A stretch of DNA of 64,000 nucleotides from Zizania palustris. Lineage: Eukaryota > Streptophyta > Magnoliopsida > Poales > Poaceae. Position numbers and translations under genes: made by a program. Where the stretch lies: positions 14,074,162-14,138,161 of the forward strand of contig JAAALK010000287.1 of the NCBI GenBank assembly GCA_019279435.1, in the 5' to 3' direction. The stretch's first letter is position 1. The number at the start of each line of letters is the position of its first letter. This document shows positions 10,825-21,766 of the stretch, one piece after another. Under the pieces are notes generated by a model. It made no database searches and had not been told where the DNA came from. It worked only from the letters and a program-made list of their open reading frames with translations.

Positions 10825-12230
10825 TCACACCAGAGTATCTACTAGGTTGAGATTGCGACAATTTTCGACGAATGGTGCCTTTGATAATGGCTTTGTCAGA
10901 ATATCTGCCAATTGGTCTTTGGAGGATATGAATCGAATGTCCAGAGCTTTCCTTGCTACTTGTTCACGAAAAAAATGAAAATCGACTTCAATGTGTTTAG
11001 TTCTTGCATGGAAGACAGGATTAGTTGCTAGGTATGTAGCTCCCAGGTTGTCACACCATAGTCTTGGAGACTTGTACTGAAAAATACCCAACTCTTTCAG
11101 TAATGACTGAACCCAAATCATTTTTGCTGTCACGTTGGCTAATGCCTTGTATTCTGCTTTTGTGCTCGAACGTGAGACAGTGGCTTGCTTTCTTGAACTC
11201 CATGACACCAGATTAACTCCAAGAAACACAGCAAATCCACTGGTTGAACGTCTATCATCAGGGCATCCAACCCAGTCAGCATCAGAGAAGCCTGACAACA
11301 TTGTGGTCCCTGATCTCTGTATTGACAACCCTTGATTCATTGTCCCTTTTACAAACCTGAGAATTCTTTTGACTGCAGCCCAATGTGCATCTGTTGGTGA
11401 CTGAATGTATTGACACACCCTATTAACTACAAAAGCAAGATCAAGCCTAGTCATAGTTAGATATTGTAAGCCACCCACTATACTTCTGTATCTGAATTGT
11501 TCTTCATCTTTCAGTAGGGTGCCATGTCCTCTGTACAACTTTTTTGTAGAACTCATGGGAGTAGAAATTGATTTGCATATGTCCATCTTTGCTCTCTTCA
11601 ACAGATCGAGTGCATACCTTTTTTTGACAGCAATAGTCCACTTCCTTGCCTCTTTACTTCTATTCCAAGGAAGTACTCAAGACACCCTAGATCTTTAACT
11701 GCAAAATCATGCTTCAAGTGTTTAATAAGTTGACTGATTGCACTATCTGAAGAACCAACAATTATTATATCATCAACATGGATAAACATGTAGATAGTTA
11801 CTGTGTCCTTCATATACACAAACAGAGAAGCATCTGCAACTGATGGACTGAATCCCAGAACTTTCAGTTTGTCAGTAAGCCGAGAATGCCAGGCTTTGGG
11901 AGCTTGTTTCAATCCATATAGCGCTTTCTTTAGTTTACAGATATAATTTGATGGCTTCTTAGGATCTTCATATCTCGGTGGTTGCCTCATGTAGACTTCT
12001 TCTTGGAGTACACCATGTAGAAAAGCATTTTGTATATCTATCTGCCTGAGGCTCCAACCTTGTGAGACTGCAAGGGATAGAATAATCCTCACAGTAGCTG
12101 GCTTGACAACAGGACTATATGTTTCAAGGTAATCTATACCATATCTTTGTTTGTATCCCTTGGCAACAAGCCTTGCTTTAAATCGATCCACTGTGCCATC
12201 AGCTTTTCTTTTGACTTTGTACACCCATCT
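10825..12230 (-). pseudogene. Copia element B: reverse transcriptase and RNase H
   Basis: This is the 3' half of a Ty1/copia pol, read leftward. The RT part (12224-11598) has KARLVAKGY, the AFLHG block, LYGLKQAP, and HVDD in place of the usual YVDD. The RNase H part (11601-10825) has the SDADW, STKAEY and ADILTKPL blocks. The two parts are in different frames: a one-base slip in a run of seven T (about 11619-11625) breaks the protein. The reading frame enters from 33981-34869, on the far side of element A; the join is exact once the CATCT target duplication of A is counted once. The sequence resembles the Ale/Retrofit group. It is a dead copy, older than A and A2, which both interrupt it. Confidence 0.85.
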
Positions 12231-14244
12231 TGAGAAACCAAGGGTTGGTTTCGGTGTTTGTGATGAGTGATTGACAGGCTTTTAACCTCTGTTCGAAGGG
12301 GTACCTCCGGAAGGGGTTCGGAGGTTGTACCTCCGAAGGGTGTTCGGAGGTGGTCTCACCGAAGGGTGTTCGGTGGTTTGTTTGCTGCAGCTGTTGCAGC
12401 GGAGTGTGCCTGTCGGAGGGGTCCAACAGTACACGATTACTGGGTGTGTACCGATGGCTTCGGTACTTTGGGCGGTACACCGGAGTGTGTGCCGGAGGTT
12501 GCTAACCCGGAGAGGTCTCCGGAGTACTGGATACACTTGTCTGTTTGTCTGTGGTGCGCAGGGACTTCGGAGGCGACGAACGAACGTAGCAGGTGAACCT
12601 GGGTCAAGCGGGAGGCTTGATGCCAGGGGAGCGGGGAGCTCCGTCACGGTGGCTGCGAAGGGGTCCGGGTCGGTCCTCGGGTCGAGGTGCGCCAGGTGAA
12701 GGCAGAGAGTGCGGAGCGTGGCTCCGGGTGAAGGTACTCCGAGACAAAGTCCTCGGAGGTGAGGCACTTCGAAGGTACTCCGGATGGAGTGACTTCGGAG
12801 TTGGATGGATCAAGTCCTCTGCGGAGGCAAGGCGTTCGAAGTGTGCTCCGGAGGGAGACATTCGAAGGTGCCCGACGAAAGTCTCAGAAGTCGAGGCGCA
12901 TCGAAGGCATGGTCCGGGTGAGGCTCGTCGAGGAGTGTGCTCGGGGAGAGACACTGCGACGAAGGGCTCATGGAATGCTTCGTGAGGAGGCCTTGGATGA
13001 AGGAGGGACTTCGAAGGGTGGTACTCCGAAGGTGGGGCTTCGGAGTGAGGAAGGCTTCGGAGCAAGGCTAGCTCCGGAGCGAGGTTGTCTTGTGGTACTT
13101 CGGCCTGCATGGCTTCGGTACACGGACTGACGGAATTCGAGCTGGGCGGAAGCTGCGAAGCCGTGGTGGTCCACTCCAGAGGTGTTGGTACGAAGGCCCA
13201 AGGGCTTTGACGGCTTCGGCTCAAAACCGTCACTGTATCGGAGGCTATCTTCGGCGAAGCGAAGGCCACCAGGCTCAAGACTTCTCGCCGAAGCTACCGC
13301 ACCCTCGCGTGCGAAGGGAGGCTCCAGAAGGTCAAAGACTGTAAAGGCTGACTCTGTCTGCTCTGCAAAAAGCTGACGCTGTCCCCTCTGCAAAGCTGAC
13401 AGAGAAGCCTCCAGAATAAAGTTGGACTACCTTTTGTACCCCTCTGTTCTGTAGAGACAAAACTGGTGTAAACCCTAGGGGTAAAGTAGTCAATTCCTTT
13501 GGGTGAACTGTGGGCCATAAATATGGGGGCTCGGTAGGTAACATTTAACACTTTGAGCATTTACTGTTGAGCTCCTGTAGCCACACACTTCGTTGTATTC
13601 ATCCAGAGAGTTCATTTTCTGTGTTCCTTGTTCAAGCGGCGAAGCCCTGCCTCTGTGTGCTTTTTTCTTGAGCTCGCTTTACATACCTCGCTAGTTGTAG
13701 TGCGCCGAAGCCTGTCTAGGCGAAGGGTGTCTTTGTGCGAAGTGTGTTTTTCAGTGTGCTGTCGCTCTGTGTAACAGGAGGCGAGACCTCACTGCTTACT
13801 AGCGAAGCCCTGATCGAAGCCCGTTTTGCTTCTTGTGTCGAAGCCCCTAGCGAAGTCTATTAGTGTGCGTTTAGACCTTCGTGTACGAAGCCCAGCACCT
13901 GTTGCTGTTGCCAAGTACTTGGTCGAAGTCCTCAGTAGGGTGTCCACTCTTGCGAAGGGTGAAGTGCGAAGCCTGCTCGAAGCACCCTGTGTGCGGATCC
14001 TGCACTGACTTGGCAGAGTAGATTTTCGAGGGTTGATAGTGGAGCGAAGTCTTCTTGGCTTCGAACTTTTGGACCTGCGAAGCCTGCGTTCGGAGCTGTC
14101 AAAGCACCTCCAAACCAGACCTCCGAAGGTAGTGTTCGAAGCCTGTTCCGCAGAAGACAGAACTGAAACCGAAGGCTAGTTTTTAGCCCGAAATTTTAAA
14201 AGCTCCCATTCACCCCCCCTCTGGTCACCGTTTCCGGTCCAACA
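12231..14244 (+). repeat. 5' LTR of Sirevirus A
   Basis: This 2014-bp LTR has a TATA-like CATAAATA at 13516-13523. The upstream 1.2 kb is crowded with short palindromes and their half sites: TTCGAA, TCCGGA, CCTTCGAAGG, CTCCGGAG. In Sireviruses such palindromic arrays upstream of the TATA box are a known conserved feature of the presumed promoter. Long antisense frames in it (for example 12604-13278) are repeated in every LTR copy and are a by-product of the GC-rich repeat words. Confidence 0.9.
13516..13523 (+). promoter_or_regulatory. Sirevirus LTR TATA box
   Basis: CATAAATA is followed by ATGGGGGCTCGGTAGG, about 1285 bases into the LTR. The same box is kept in the other full-length LTR copies (minus strand at about 45835-45842, 51001-51009 and 59840-59848). 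It is absent from the deleted 3' LTR of A. Confidence 0.6.
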
Positions 14245-14262
14245 ATTGGTATCAGAGCAGGT
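14245..14262 (+). promoter_or_regulatory. Primer binding site of Sirevirus A
   Basis: ATTGGTATCAGAGC directly after the LTR end matches the initiator-methionine tRNA type primer site (TGGTATCAGAGC) used by many plant Copia elements. Confidence 0.75.
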
Positions 14263-14308
14263 TAAGATCACCAGTTGACCTTAACCGGTTTTGTGATCTG
14301 TTGGCGAC

Positions 14309-14703
14309 ATGGATAGAGGAAGTAAAATTCCTCTGTTCGATGGGACTGATTTTGCATACTGGAAGGTGCGCATGGAGGCTTACTTGCTAAGCCAAGGAAA
14401 TGCAATTTGGGAGATTGTGGACTCACAATACTCCATCCCTGATACTCGCACCACTCAAACAGAAAAGGATCAGTATAATGCCAACTCCAAGGCTAGGAAT
14501 ATACTGTTCATTGGTTTGAGCCGGAGTGAGTTTGATAAGGTGCAGCACCTTAGGACTGCTAGGGAGATTTGGACAACACTCACTATTTTTCATGAGGGCT
14601 CTACACAGATCAAGGCCAGGCGCCTGGTGAATCTATAGATGCCATGTTTTCACGCTTTGATGCGATAGTGAGTAACTTGCGATCCAACGGGATGCTTGCT
14701 TAC
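14309..14703 (+). pseudogene. Sirevirus A gag, N-terminal fragment
   Basis: The frame opens with ATG at 14309 (MDRGSKIPLFDGTDFAYWKV) and matches the first 105 or so residues of the gag of A3. At about 14622 the copy lacks 43 bases present in A3 (between two GGC(G/A)CC words), which shifts the frame and gives a stop at 14636-14638. The gag text resumes in another frame up to 14703, where Gypsy D is inserted. The rest of gag continues at 26344. Gag would form the virus-like particle core. Confidence 0.85.
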
Positions 14704-15198
14704 TGTTGGGGGAAAATATCTCATCTTCGGGGTTATTGCCAAAGCAGCATAAAGACAGTCAACCAGCTCGAAGATTGTCCGAAGACCACCTTCGAAGATG
14801 CTTGGAACCTGGTTCGAAGCCCGAAGACAGGCACTGGTTCGAAGTATGTCTTCGAACCAAAGCCCTTCAGGATCTTTTCTGCCAGCTAAGATGGAAGACT
14901 TATCTTCTATCCTATTAGATTAGTCTTTTACCATTTTAGCCCTATTAAGGAAACCGAATAGTTTCCTTAATGTCGGTTGTAATAGAGGGGTAAATAGGTC
15001 TTTTCCTTAATGTTTAGGCCTATAAATACCCCCCATTTCATCCTGTAATGAGGACCGATTACAAGTGATTCAATACACACTTTCGAACTATTCTAAGCTA
15101 TTATCCTTTCGGAGGCTTAGAACAGTTTTCTTCGCAAACACTTCGTTTGTTAGTTTCTTTTCAACAGAAACCTGTTAGCGTAATCTTTTACGCCAACA
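14704..15198 (+). repeat. 5' LTR of Gypsy D
   Basis: 495 bp, with CCTATAAATACCCCC (TATA 15021-15028) and CTTCGAAG-type words in its first 150 bases. It begins TGTTGGGGG and ends CGCCAACA. Confidence 0.92.
15021..15028 (+). promoter_or_regulatory. TATA box of D sense promoter
   Basis: TATAAATA is followed by C-rich DNA, in both LTRs (15021-15028 and 26161-26168). It is placed about 180 bases before the LTR end, suitable for the genomic RNA. Confidence 0.7.
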
Positions 15199-15217
15199 GT
15201 TGGCGCCGTCCGTGGGG
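15199..15217 (+). promoter_or_regulatory. Primer binding site of D
   Basis: GTTGGCGCCGTCCGTGGGG directly follows the LTR. TGGCGCC at the start is the 3' end complement of a tRNA. I do not assign the tRNA. Confidence 0.6.
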
Positions 15218-15260
15218 AACCTAGTTCAAAAAACTTCGTTCTCTACCAATTTCTTACATC

Positions 15261-18200
15261 ATGCCTCCTAAACGGAGCGCACCTCGCAATCCCACTCGAA
15301 GGTCCTCTCGGATCTCCGGAGAGATACCCTTCGACACAGTCGAAGTCGGAGGGTCTTCGACTATCCCTCCACCTCAAACTCCGCAAGGGGCTTCTATCCC
15401 TCGAGGATACGAAACCTCTCCGCCAACCCCTTCCATACTCTGACCGCCCGGAGCCACTCCGCCACCCTCCATTCCGATTCGAACTGATCATACCAGTTCT
15501 CAAGACCCGGAAGGTCCTTCCGGAGGAGATGAAGATAGCCTTGGAGACATGGCCACTCAAATGGCCAATCTTCAAGCTGAGGTAGCGAGGTGGCGACAAG
15601 AGGCTGCAAACAGGCTTCGCTCTCAAGCCACCCCAGCTATCCCCGAAGTGCCCGAAGACGACGATCTTGATTATCCCGAAGCCCCGGAGAACGCCTCTTA
15701 TGACAATGAATCTCCGTTGCATCCCGAGCTTCAGAAGGTTCGCTTCGATCCGAAGTTCAAAGCTTCGAAGCTCTGCAAGTATGCCGGAGACGAAGATCCC
15801 AGTGAGTTTGCGCGTTCTTATGCCCTAGCAATTGAGGCTAGTGGCGGAGACAGAGAAACTATGGCGAAGTGCTTCCCGTTAGCTCTTCAAGGAGTGGCGT
15901 TGAGATGGTTCTGGTCTTTAAAGCCAGGATCAATCGCTTCGTGGTCACAGTTGAAGAGGAAGTTTATAAGCAACTTTCAGGGCACCTTCGTGCCCCCCAG
16001 GTCGATAGGAAGCCTTTTCCAAGTGAAACAGCTCCCCGGAGAAACATTGAGGCAGTACTTCAAGCGCTTCGCTCACACGAAGTCGCAAATTCGGGGGCTG
16101 TCCACATCCTCGGTGGTTGATGCGGCTCGGGAAGGCGTCAGTCATAAAGGCCTTCTAGATAAACTGCATCGGAAGAGCATCACCACAGTATCACAGCTGA
16201 TGTCGTACTTCGAGGAGTACTCGAAGTCAGAAGAAGGTTGGCTTCGGAGGACTACTGCTACTTCGACAGTGTTGACAGAAGTTAAAGCAGAGGTGAAGAC
16301 TTCGGCACAGCCGCAAGAACCAGTCTTCGAAGTGCAACATGATAGAAGAAGAGGGCAAAAGCACCCTCGTTCTAAAGTCTTAAACATTGCACCCCCGCAG
16401 AAGTTTGCACCAAGAGCTCCACAGTCTGCGGGGAACAAGTCCAGCGGCTGGAGGCCGCCAGGGAAAACGGCTGGCAAGGGCCAGACCCTTTTTTGTTGTA
16501 TTCATGGAGAGAATCGAAGCCATGCAACTGACACCTGCAAGGCTATTCTTACCCTTCGGGGAGAATACTTGGAAAGAACTTCGGGTCAAGGTAGTACCGA
16601 TCGAAGTCCAGCAGCAGCAGTGCGCCCGGAGCCGGTCCAGGCTGTGGCGCGGATAGAAAATTTCGATGCTGCAAGGCATCCTCCGGTGGCCAATGTTATG
16701 CCACCTCCGAAGCAAGAAGAAGGGCAAGATAGAGGGAAGAGAGTGGTTCTCCCTATCTCCGGAGGAGGTACCCTCGGAAGTATGTCCAAGAGACAGCGAA
16801 GAGAGTACGTTCGAGAAGTAGGTCACATTGGGACTTCGTCATCTGCAGCTGCAATGCCGGAGTGGTCTCATGTTCCAATATCTTTCTCTGCGGAGGATGC
16901 AGCTGGTATCAAGTTCCCGCATGCAGATCCATTGGTTATTACTGCTGATATTGCAGGGACTGAAGTCCGAAGGGTGCTAATTGACGGAGGTAGCTCGGCA
17001 GATATCATATTTGTACAAGCCTTCGATCAGTTATGCATTTCCCGGAAGCATCTCCTCCCAGCGGCTCGTCCTCTGCAAGGCTTCGCAGGACCTCCGCTTG
17101 ATGCACTTGGCCAGATAGGCCTGGAAGTAACCTTCGGAGAAGGTTTACTAGCCCGAACTGAAGAAGTTATCTTTGATGTGGTAGATGCCCCGTATGCTTA
17201 TAATGTCATCTTCGGACGAGGCATGTTGAATCAGTTCGGAGCAGTGGCGCATCACAACTACTTGTGCATGAAGATGCCCACACAATCAGGAGTTCTGACA
17301 ATCTTCGGAGATCAAGCCATGGCTCGGAGGGCAGAATATGGTCACGGTCCTCCTCTTGATCCGAGGCAAGTAAACAGTGTTCAAAATGATGAAGAATTTT
17401 TTTCAGCCTCTTCCGAAGCTTCGAAGAAGTCATTTCCAAGACCAAGTCCCGAAGGAGAGATTGCAACGAAGATCATTGTCAAAGATGGTAAAGAATACAC
17501 TTTTCAATTTGGTAAAGATTTACCTCCCGAAGTTGCAACTTCCTTGGAAAAGGTCGTAGAAGAAAATTTGGATGTCTTCGCCTGGTCTGACGAAGATATC
17601 ACCGGAGTCGATCGGGATATTATTGAGCACAGTTTGCTTGTAAACCCGAAGGCCCGGCCTGTTCGGCAAGGGCTCCGGAAGATGTCCGCAGAGAGAGCTG
17701 CTCTAGCTAAGGACGAAGTTGAAAAACTGTTGAAGGCTGGGATTATCAGAGAAGTGGCCCATACAGAATGGTTAGCCAACCCAGTCTTCGTCAGGAAGAA
17801 GTCCTCCGGAAAGTGGCGCATGTGCATTGATTTCACATCTTTGAATAAAGCGTGCCCACGTGACCCCTACCCCATGCCCCGAATTGATCAACTAGTTGAC
17901 TCCACGGCAGGTTCGGAGTTACTAAGCTTCCTCGACGCGTATTCCGGTTATCATCAAATATGGTTGAAGCGCGAAGATGAAATCAAGACGAGCTTTGTAA
18001 CTCCTTCGGGAGTCTTCTGCTATGTAAGAATGCCCTTCGGCCTAAGAAATGCCGGGGCTACTTTTTCAAGATTAGTTGCTAAGGCTCTAGGTCATCAACT
18101 AGGTCGCAATGTGGAGGCCTATATGGATGATATTGTAATAAAGAGTGCTTTAAAGCACCAACATAGCCTAGACTTAGCAGAAACATTCAATAGCCTTCGG

Positions 18201-20657
18201 GCATGTGGGATCCGTCTTAACCCCGAAAAATGTGTATTCGGAGCTAAGGCTGGAAAGTTGTTAGGGTACTTAGTTTCAAGCAGGGGAATTGAAGCTAGCC
18301 CTACTCAAATAACTGCGCTGCAGAAGATGGCCCCTCCGGAGAATTTAAAGCAAGTGCAAAAGCTGACTGGACGTCTAGCCGCACTTAGCAGGTTTTTATC
18401 AAGGTCTGCGGAGAGGAGCTTGCCAATATTTAAAGCTTTGAAAGGGTCCGAAGATTTTGCATGGACACCGGAGTGTCAGAAAAGCTTCGAAGATATTAAA
18501 GATTATCTCAGCAATCTTGCTACACTCACGGTGCCTATTGCGGACGAAACCCTACTTCTGTATCTTGCAGCTACAGGCTCAGCTGTCAGCGCAGTCCTTG
18601 TCAGAGAAGCGGATATCAATGGGAAGTTGGTCCAAAATCCTGTCTATTTCGTATCCGAAGCATTGTCAGGAGCGAAGACAAGATACTCCGAACTTGAAAA
18701 GTTCGTTTATGCTCTGATAATGGCTTCGAGAAAGCTAAGACATTATTTTCTGGCTCATAATGTAATTGTACCAACTTCGTATCCTTTAGGAGATATGCTC
18801 CGAAGCAAAAATTCCACTGGAAGGATTGGAAAGTGGGCAGTAGAACTAGCACCCTTCGGCATATCTTTCCTGGCAAGGACAGCTATCAAATCTCAAGTCC
18901 TAGCAGACTTCGTAGCAGAGTGGACTCCACCTGCGAAGTTGACTCCGGAGAAATCAGATGAAGGAGTTTGGACTATTTACTCCGATGGGGCTTTCCAAGC
19001 ATCCGGAGCAGGCATTGGGGCAGTATTGATTTCACCGTCAGGGCAAAGAGCAATGTACTCCGCAAGACTCAACTTTAAGTCTACCAATAATATAGCGGAG
19101 TACGAAGGAATTTTATTGGGACTCCGGAAAGCACGTGCTCTAGGGGCTACAAGGATAATTATAAAAACAGATTCTCAGATAGTAGCAGGGCACGTTGACA
19201 AAAGTTTTCAAGTCCGACATCCACAGCTTGCAAAGTACTTGGAAGAAATCCGCAAGATCGAAGCACATTTCAAGGGTATTTCCATTCGGAGTATACCAAG
19301 AGCTGAAAACGTTCAAGCGGACATTTTAGCGAAGGCTGCTGCCGGAGCTGTGGATGTGCCTGACGAAGCTTTCTATGAGGAGCTCAATATACCTTCGGTG
19401 CCACAAGTCGCCTCTGCAGAGATTCTTTGCATTCCTAGTGCTGATTGGAAAGATTCAATCATAGAACTCTTGCAAGGAGGAACAAATTTGCCCGAAGAGC
19501 CCCAATTGTCAAGATTAAAGCTCAGAGCAAGAAACTATCAGTTAATCAACGGTATATTATACAAGGCCGGAGTATGTTCCCCTCTACTCCGATGTATATC
19601 TCAAGCCGAAGGCCAAGAAATTCTTCGAGAAATTCACGAAGGCCTTTGTGGAAGTCATTTAGCCCCTAGAGCTCTGGCAGGAAAAACACTTCGCCAGGGG
19701 CTTTATTGGCCCACAATAACAGCTGATGCGGAGAGTTTAGTCCGCACTTGTCAAGGATGCCAGTGGATGGGTCGACGGAGTCATCGCCCACCAACAGCTC
19801 TTCAAGTCATTGCTCCGGTATGGCCTATGGCCAGATGGGGTATGGATCTAATTGGTCCCTTTCCGTTAGCAAAGAGAAATCTGAAGTTCGCAGTGGTAGC
19901 CATTGAATATTTTTCTAAGTGGGTAGAAGCAGAGCCCTTAACAGCTATCACTTCGAATAATGTACAGGAATTCTTCTGGAAGAACATTATTTGCCGGTTC
20001 GGAGTGCCTAGATATCTCACAGTTGATAATGGAACACAATTCGACGCAGAACCCTTCAGGAAGTTTTGCGAAGACCTAGGCATTCAACTATGCTTTGCTG
20101 CAGTGAGGCATCCTCAGTCGAATGGAGCCGTTGAGCGAGCCAATGGAAATATTTTATCAGGGCTAAATCGAAGAATAGTAGGATTATCAAAGGGACTGTG
20201 GACCGAAGAGCTTCCGAAGATTCTGTGGTCCATTCGGACTACGCAAACAAGGTCCACAGGTTTTACTCCGTTCAGACTACTATTCGGAGATGAAGCAATG
20301 ACTCCAACGGAGCTCAAAGGGGGATCATTTCGCAGCACCGAACCAGACATCGAAGAAGAAAGACAAGCTTCGTTAGATTTGTCAGAAGAAACAAGACTTC
20401 GAGCTGTGGCTAATTTATCAAAGTATCATCAGCAGACGAAGACTTGGTATGACCCGAAGGTTAAGCTCAGCGAGTTAAGGCCGGGTCATCTTGTTCTACG
20501 AAGCATTATAACACCAGGGAAGTTAGGCAATAAATGGGAAGGTCCATATCTAATTGTCCGCTCCGGGCGCCCTGGTTCATTCAAATTAGCTAATTTAGAA
20601 GGTGAAGAGTTAGCACATACTTGGCATGCGGAGCACCTAAAGCGATATTTCGCATAA
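15261..20657 (+). CDS. Gypsy D gag-pol polyprotein (one in-frame TGA)
   Basis: The frame starts at ATG 15261 (MPPKRSAPRNPTRR), meets TGA at 15441-15443 and continues in the same frame to 20657; the uninterrupted part from ATG 15549 is 1702 residues. Residue numbers here count from 15549. A retrotransposon gag domain lies at about 75-205, and a CxxH...HxxxxC knuckle-like motif at about 316-330. The aspartic protease has DGGSS at 479. Reverse transcriptase spans about 705-900 with YMDD at 858. The first RNase H (about 1000-1095) reads YLAATGSAVSAVL and lacks clear catalytic acids. The second RNase H (about 1138-1275) has YSDGA, AEYEG and KTDSQ. Integrase has an HHCC zinc site (H1363, H1370, C1401, C1404) and a core with GMDLIG, VDNGT and AVERANG. 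Dual RNase H marks the Tat lineage. The TGA lies in CTC-TGA-CCG and could come from CGA by C-to-T change. Confidence 0.93.
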
Positions 20658-20865
20658 GGGCTCCTTGTAATCCGCTTGTAATCACCTCTAAATTAATAAA
20701 ACATACACCCTGTGGTTTGCCTTCCCCTTGACACTCCTAGTTTCCCGAGCGGACGCGCTGGGACGGAAGTCGATCGAGAGGGAAGTGTCATCAAGCTGGG
20801 CTGTATTTCCGGACTTCGTACCCATAAAGTCGAAGCCTCCGGTGTGGTGGCTGAAATCCATCCGG
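20658..20865 (+). other. Region after D pol, with AATAAA
   Basis: AATAAA (20695-20700) lies 38 bases after the pol stop. The remainder up to the tandem array has no frame of note. Frames on the minus strand here are translations of the repeat. Confidence 0.5.
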
Positions 20866-21396
20866 AGCCCAAGCTGATACCTTGTAGGCATCCGTAAAAG
20901 AGCCAATACCACATTCTACGGAGTCCAAGCTTCGGCTGGTAGACTTCCGTAAAAAGAGCCGAAGGTGGCCAAAATCTGCGGAGTCCAAGCTGCAGCTTGT
21001 CAGACATCCGTAAAAAGAGCCGAAGGTGGCCAAATTCTGCGAAGTCCAAGCTCCGGCTGGTAGACTTCTGCAAAAAAGAGCCCAAGGTGGCCAAATTCTG
21101 CGAAGTCCAAGCTCCGGCTGGTAGACTTCTGCAAAAAAGAGCCCAAGGTGGCCAAATTCTGCGAAGTCCAAGCTCCGGCTGGTAGACTTCTGCAAAAAAG
21201 AGCCCAAGGTGGCCAAATTCTGCGAAGTCCAAGCTCCGGCTGGTAGACTTCTGCAAAAATAGCCGAAGGTGGCTACAATTTCTGCGAAGTCCAAGCTCCG
21301 GCTGGTAGACTTCTGCAAAAAAGAGCCCAAGGTGGCCAAATTCTGCGAAGTCTAAGCTCCGGCTAGTAGACTTCTGCAAAAATAGCCGAAGGTGGC
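20866..21396. repeat. 61-bp tandem array in D 3' region
   Basis: About eight to nine copies of a 61-bp unit containing GAAGTCCAAGCTCCGGCTGG, TAGACTTCTGCAAAAA and GCCCAAGGTGGCCAAATTCT. The GAAGTCC word falls at 21041, 21102, 21163, 21224, 21286 and 21347, so the period is 61 (once 62). Outer copies at the left are more degenerate. It lies between the 3' ends of the sense pol gene and the antisense gene. Confidence 0.92.
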
Positions 21397-21766
21397 TAAA
21401 GCAAAACAACATTTAAGCCATGAGCTTCGAATGTCTGTTCATATAAGTCCAAAGTGACAAATTTCTTAAGACACTAAAGTGTCCTCGAAGTTATCTTAAT
21501 TGATTTCTTTCGTAAAGCAAACAAAGGTACCAAGTTACCATTCTTCTGACTACAAAGGTTGAAGACGTTTCATAAGATTTCAAAAGATCTTTAAAATGAC
21601 AGAGGGGCTCCGAACCCCCAAAAAATTGTACTCCGAAGTTTTTTCTTTGTGCATAACCATCTTTGAATACAGTTCGAAGTTGCTTATACCCAAAGAGGGG
21701 CTAGTAAATATGGAGACAATTTTAAATCGGCATTCATTATTGAAACAAATGTGTTTACAGATTACA
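21397..21766. other. D: spacer between tandem array and antisense gene end
   Basis: AT-richer DNA without a frame of note. It should contain the 3' UTR and polyadenylation region of the antisense gene. AATAATGAATG on the minus strand at about 21730-21740 is a possible but weak signal. Confidence 0.4.

Noticed and set aside
12604..13278. Long minus-strand frame (224 codons) in the Sirevirus LTR, also at 33099-33773, 46070-46753 and 51320-51883
   Set aside because: It recurs only because the LTR recurs. Its composition follows the GC-rich palindromic words, several frames are open at once, and no domain or start context is visible.
13200..13400. CRISPR-like or regulatory RNA array in Sirevirus LTRs because of many palindromes
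   Set aside because: The palindromes are irregular in spacing and variable in sequence. The setting is a plant LTR, where palindrome clusters are a known Sirevirus feature.
20693..21412. 239-codon minus-strand frame over the 61-bp array
   Set aside because: It is a direct translation of the tandem repeat. A 61-bp unit shifts frame each copy, and the frame has no independent support.
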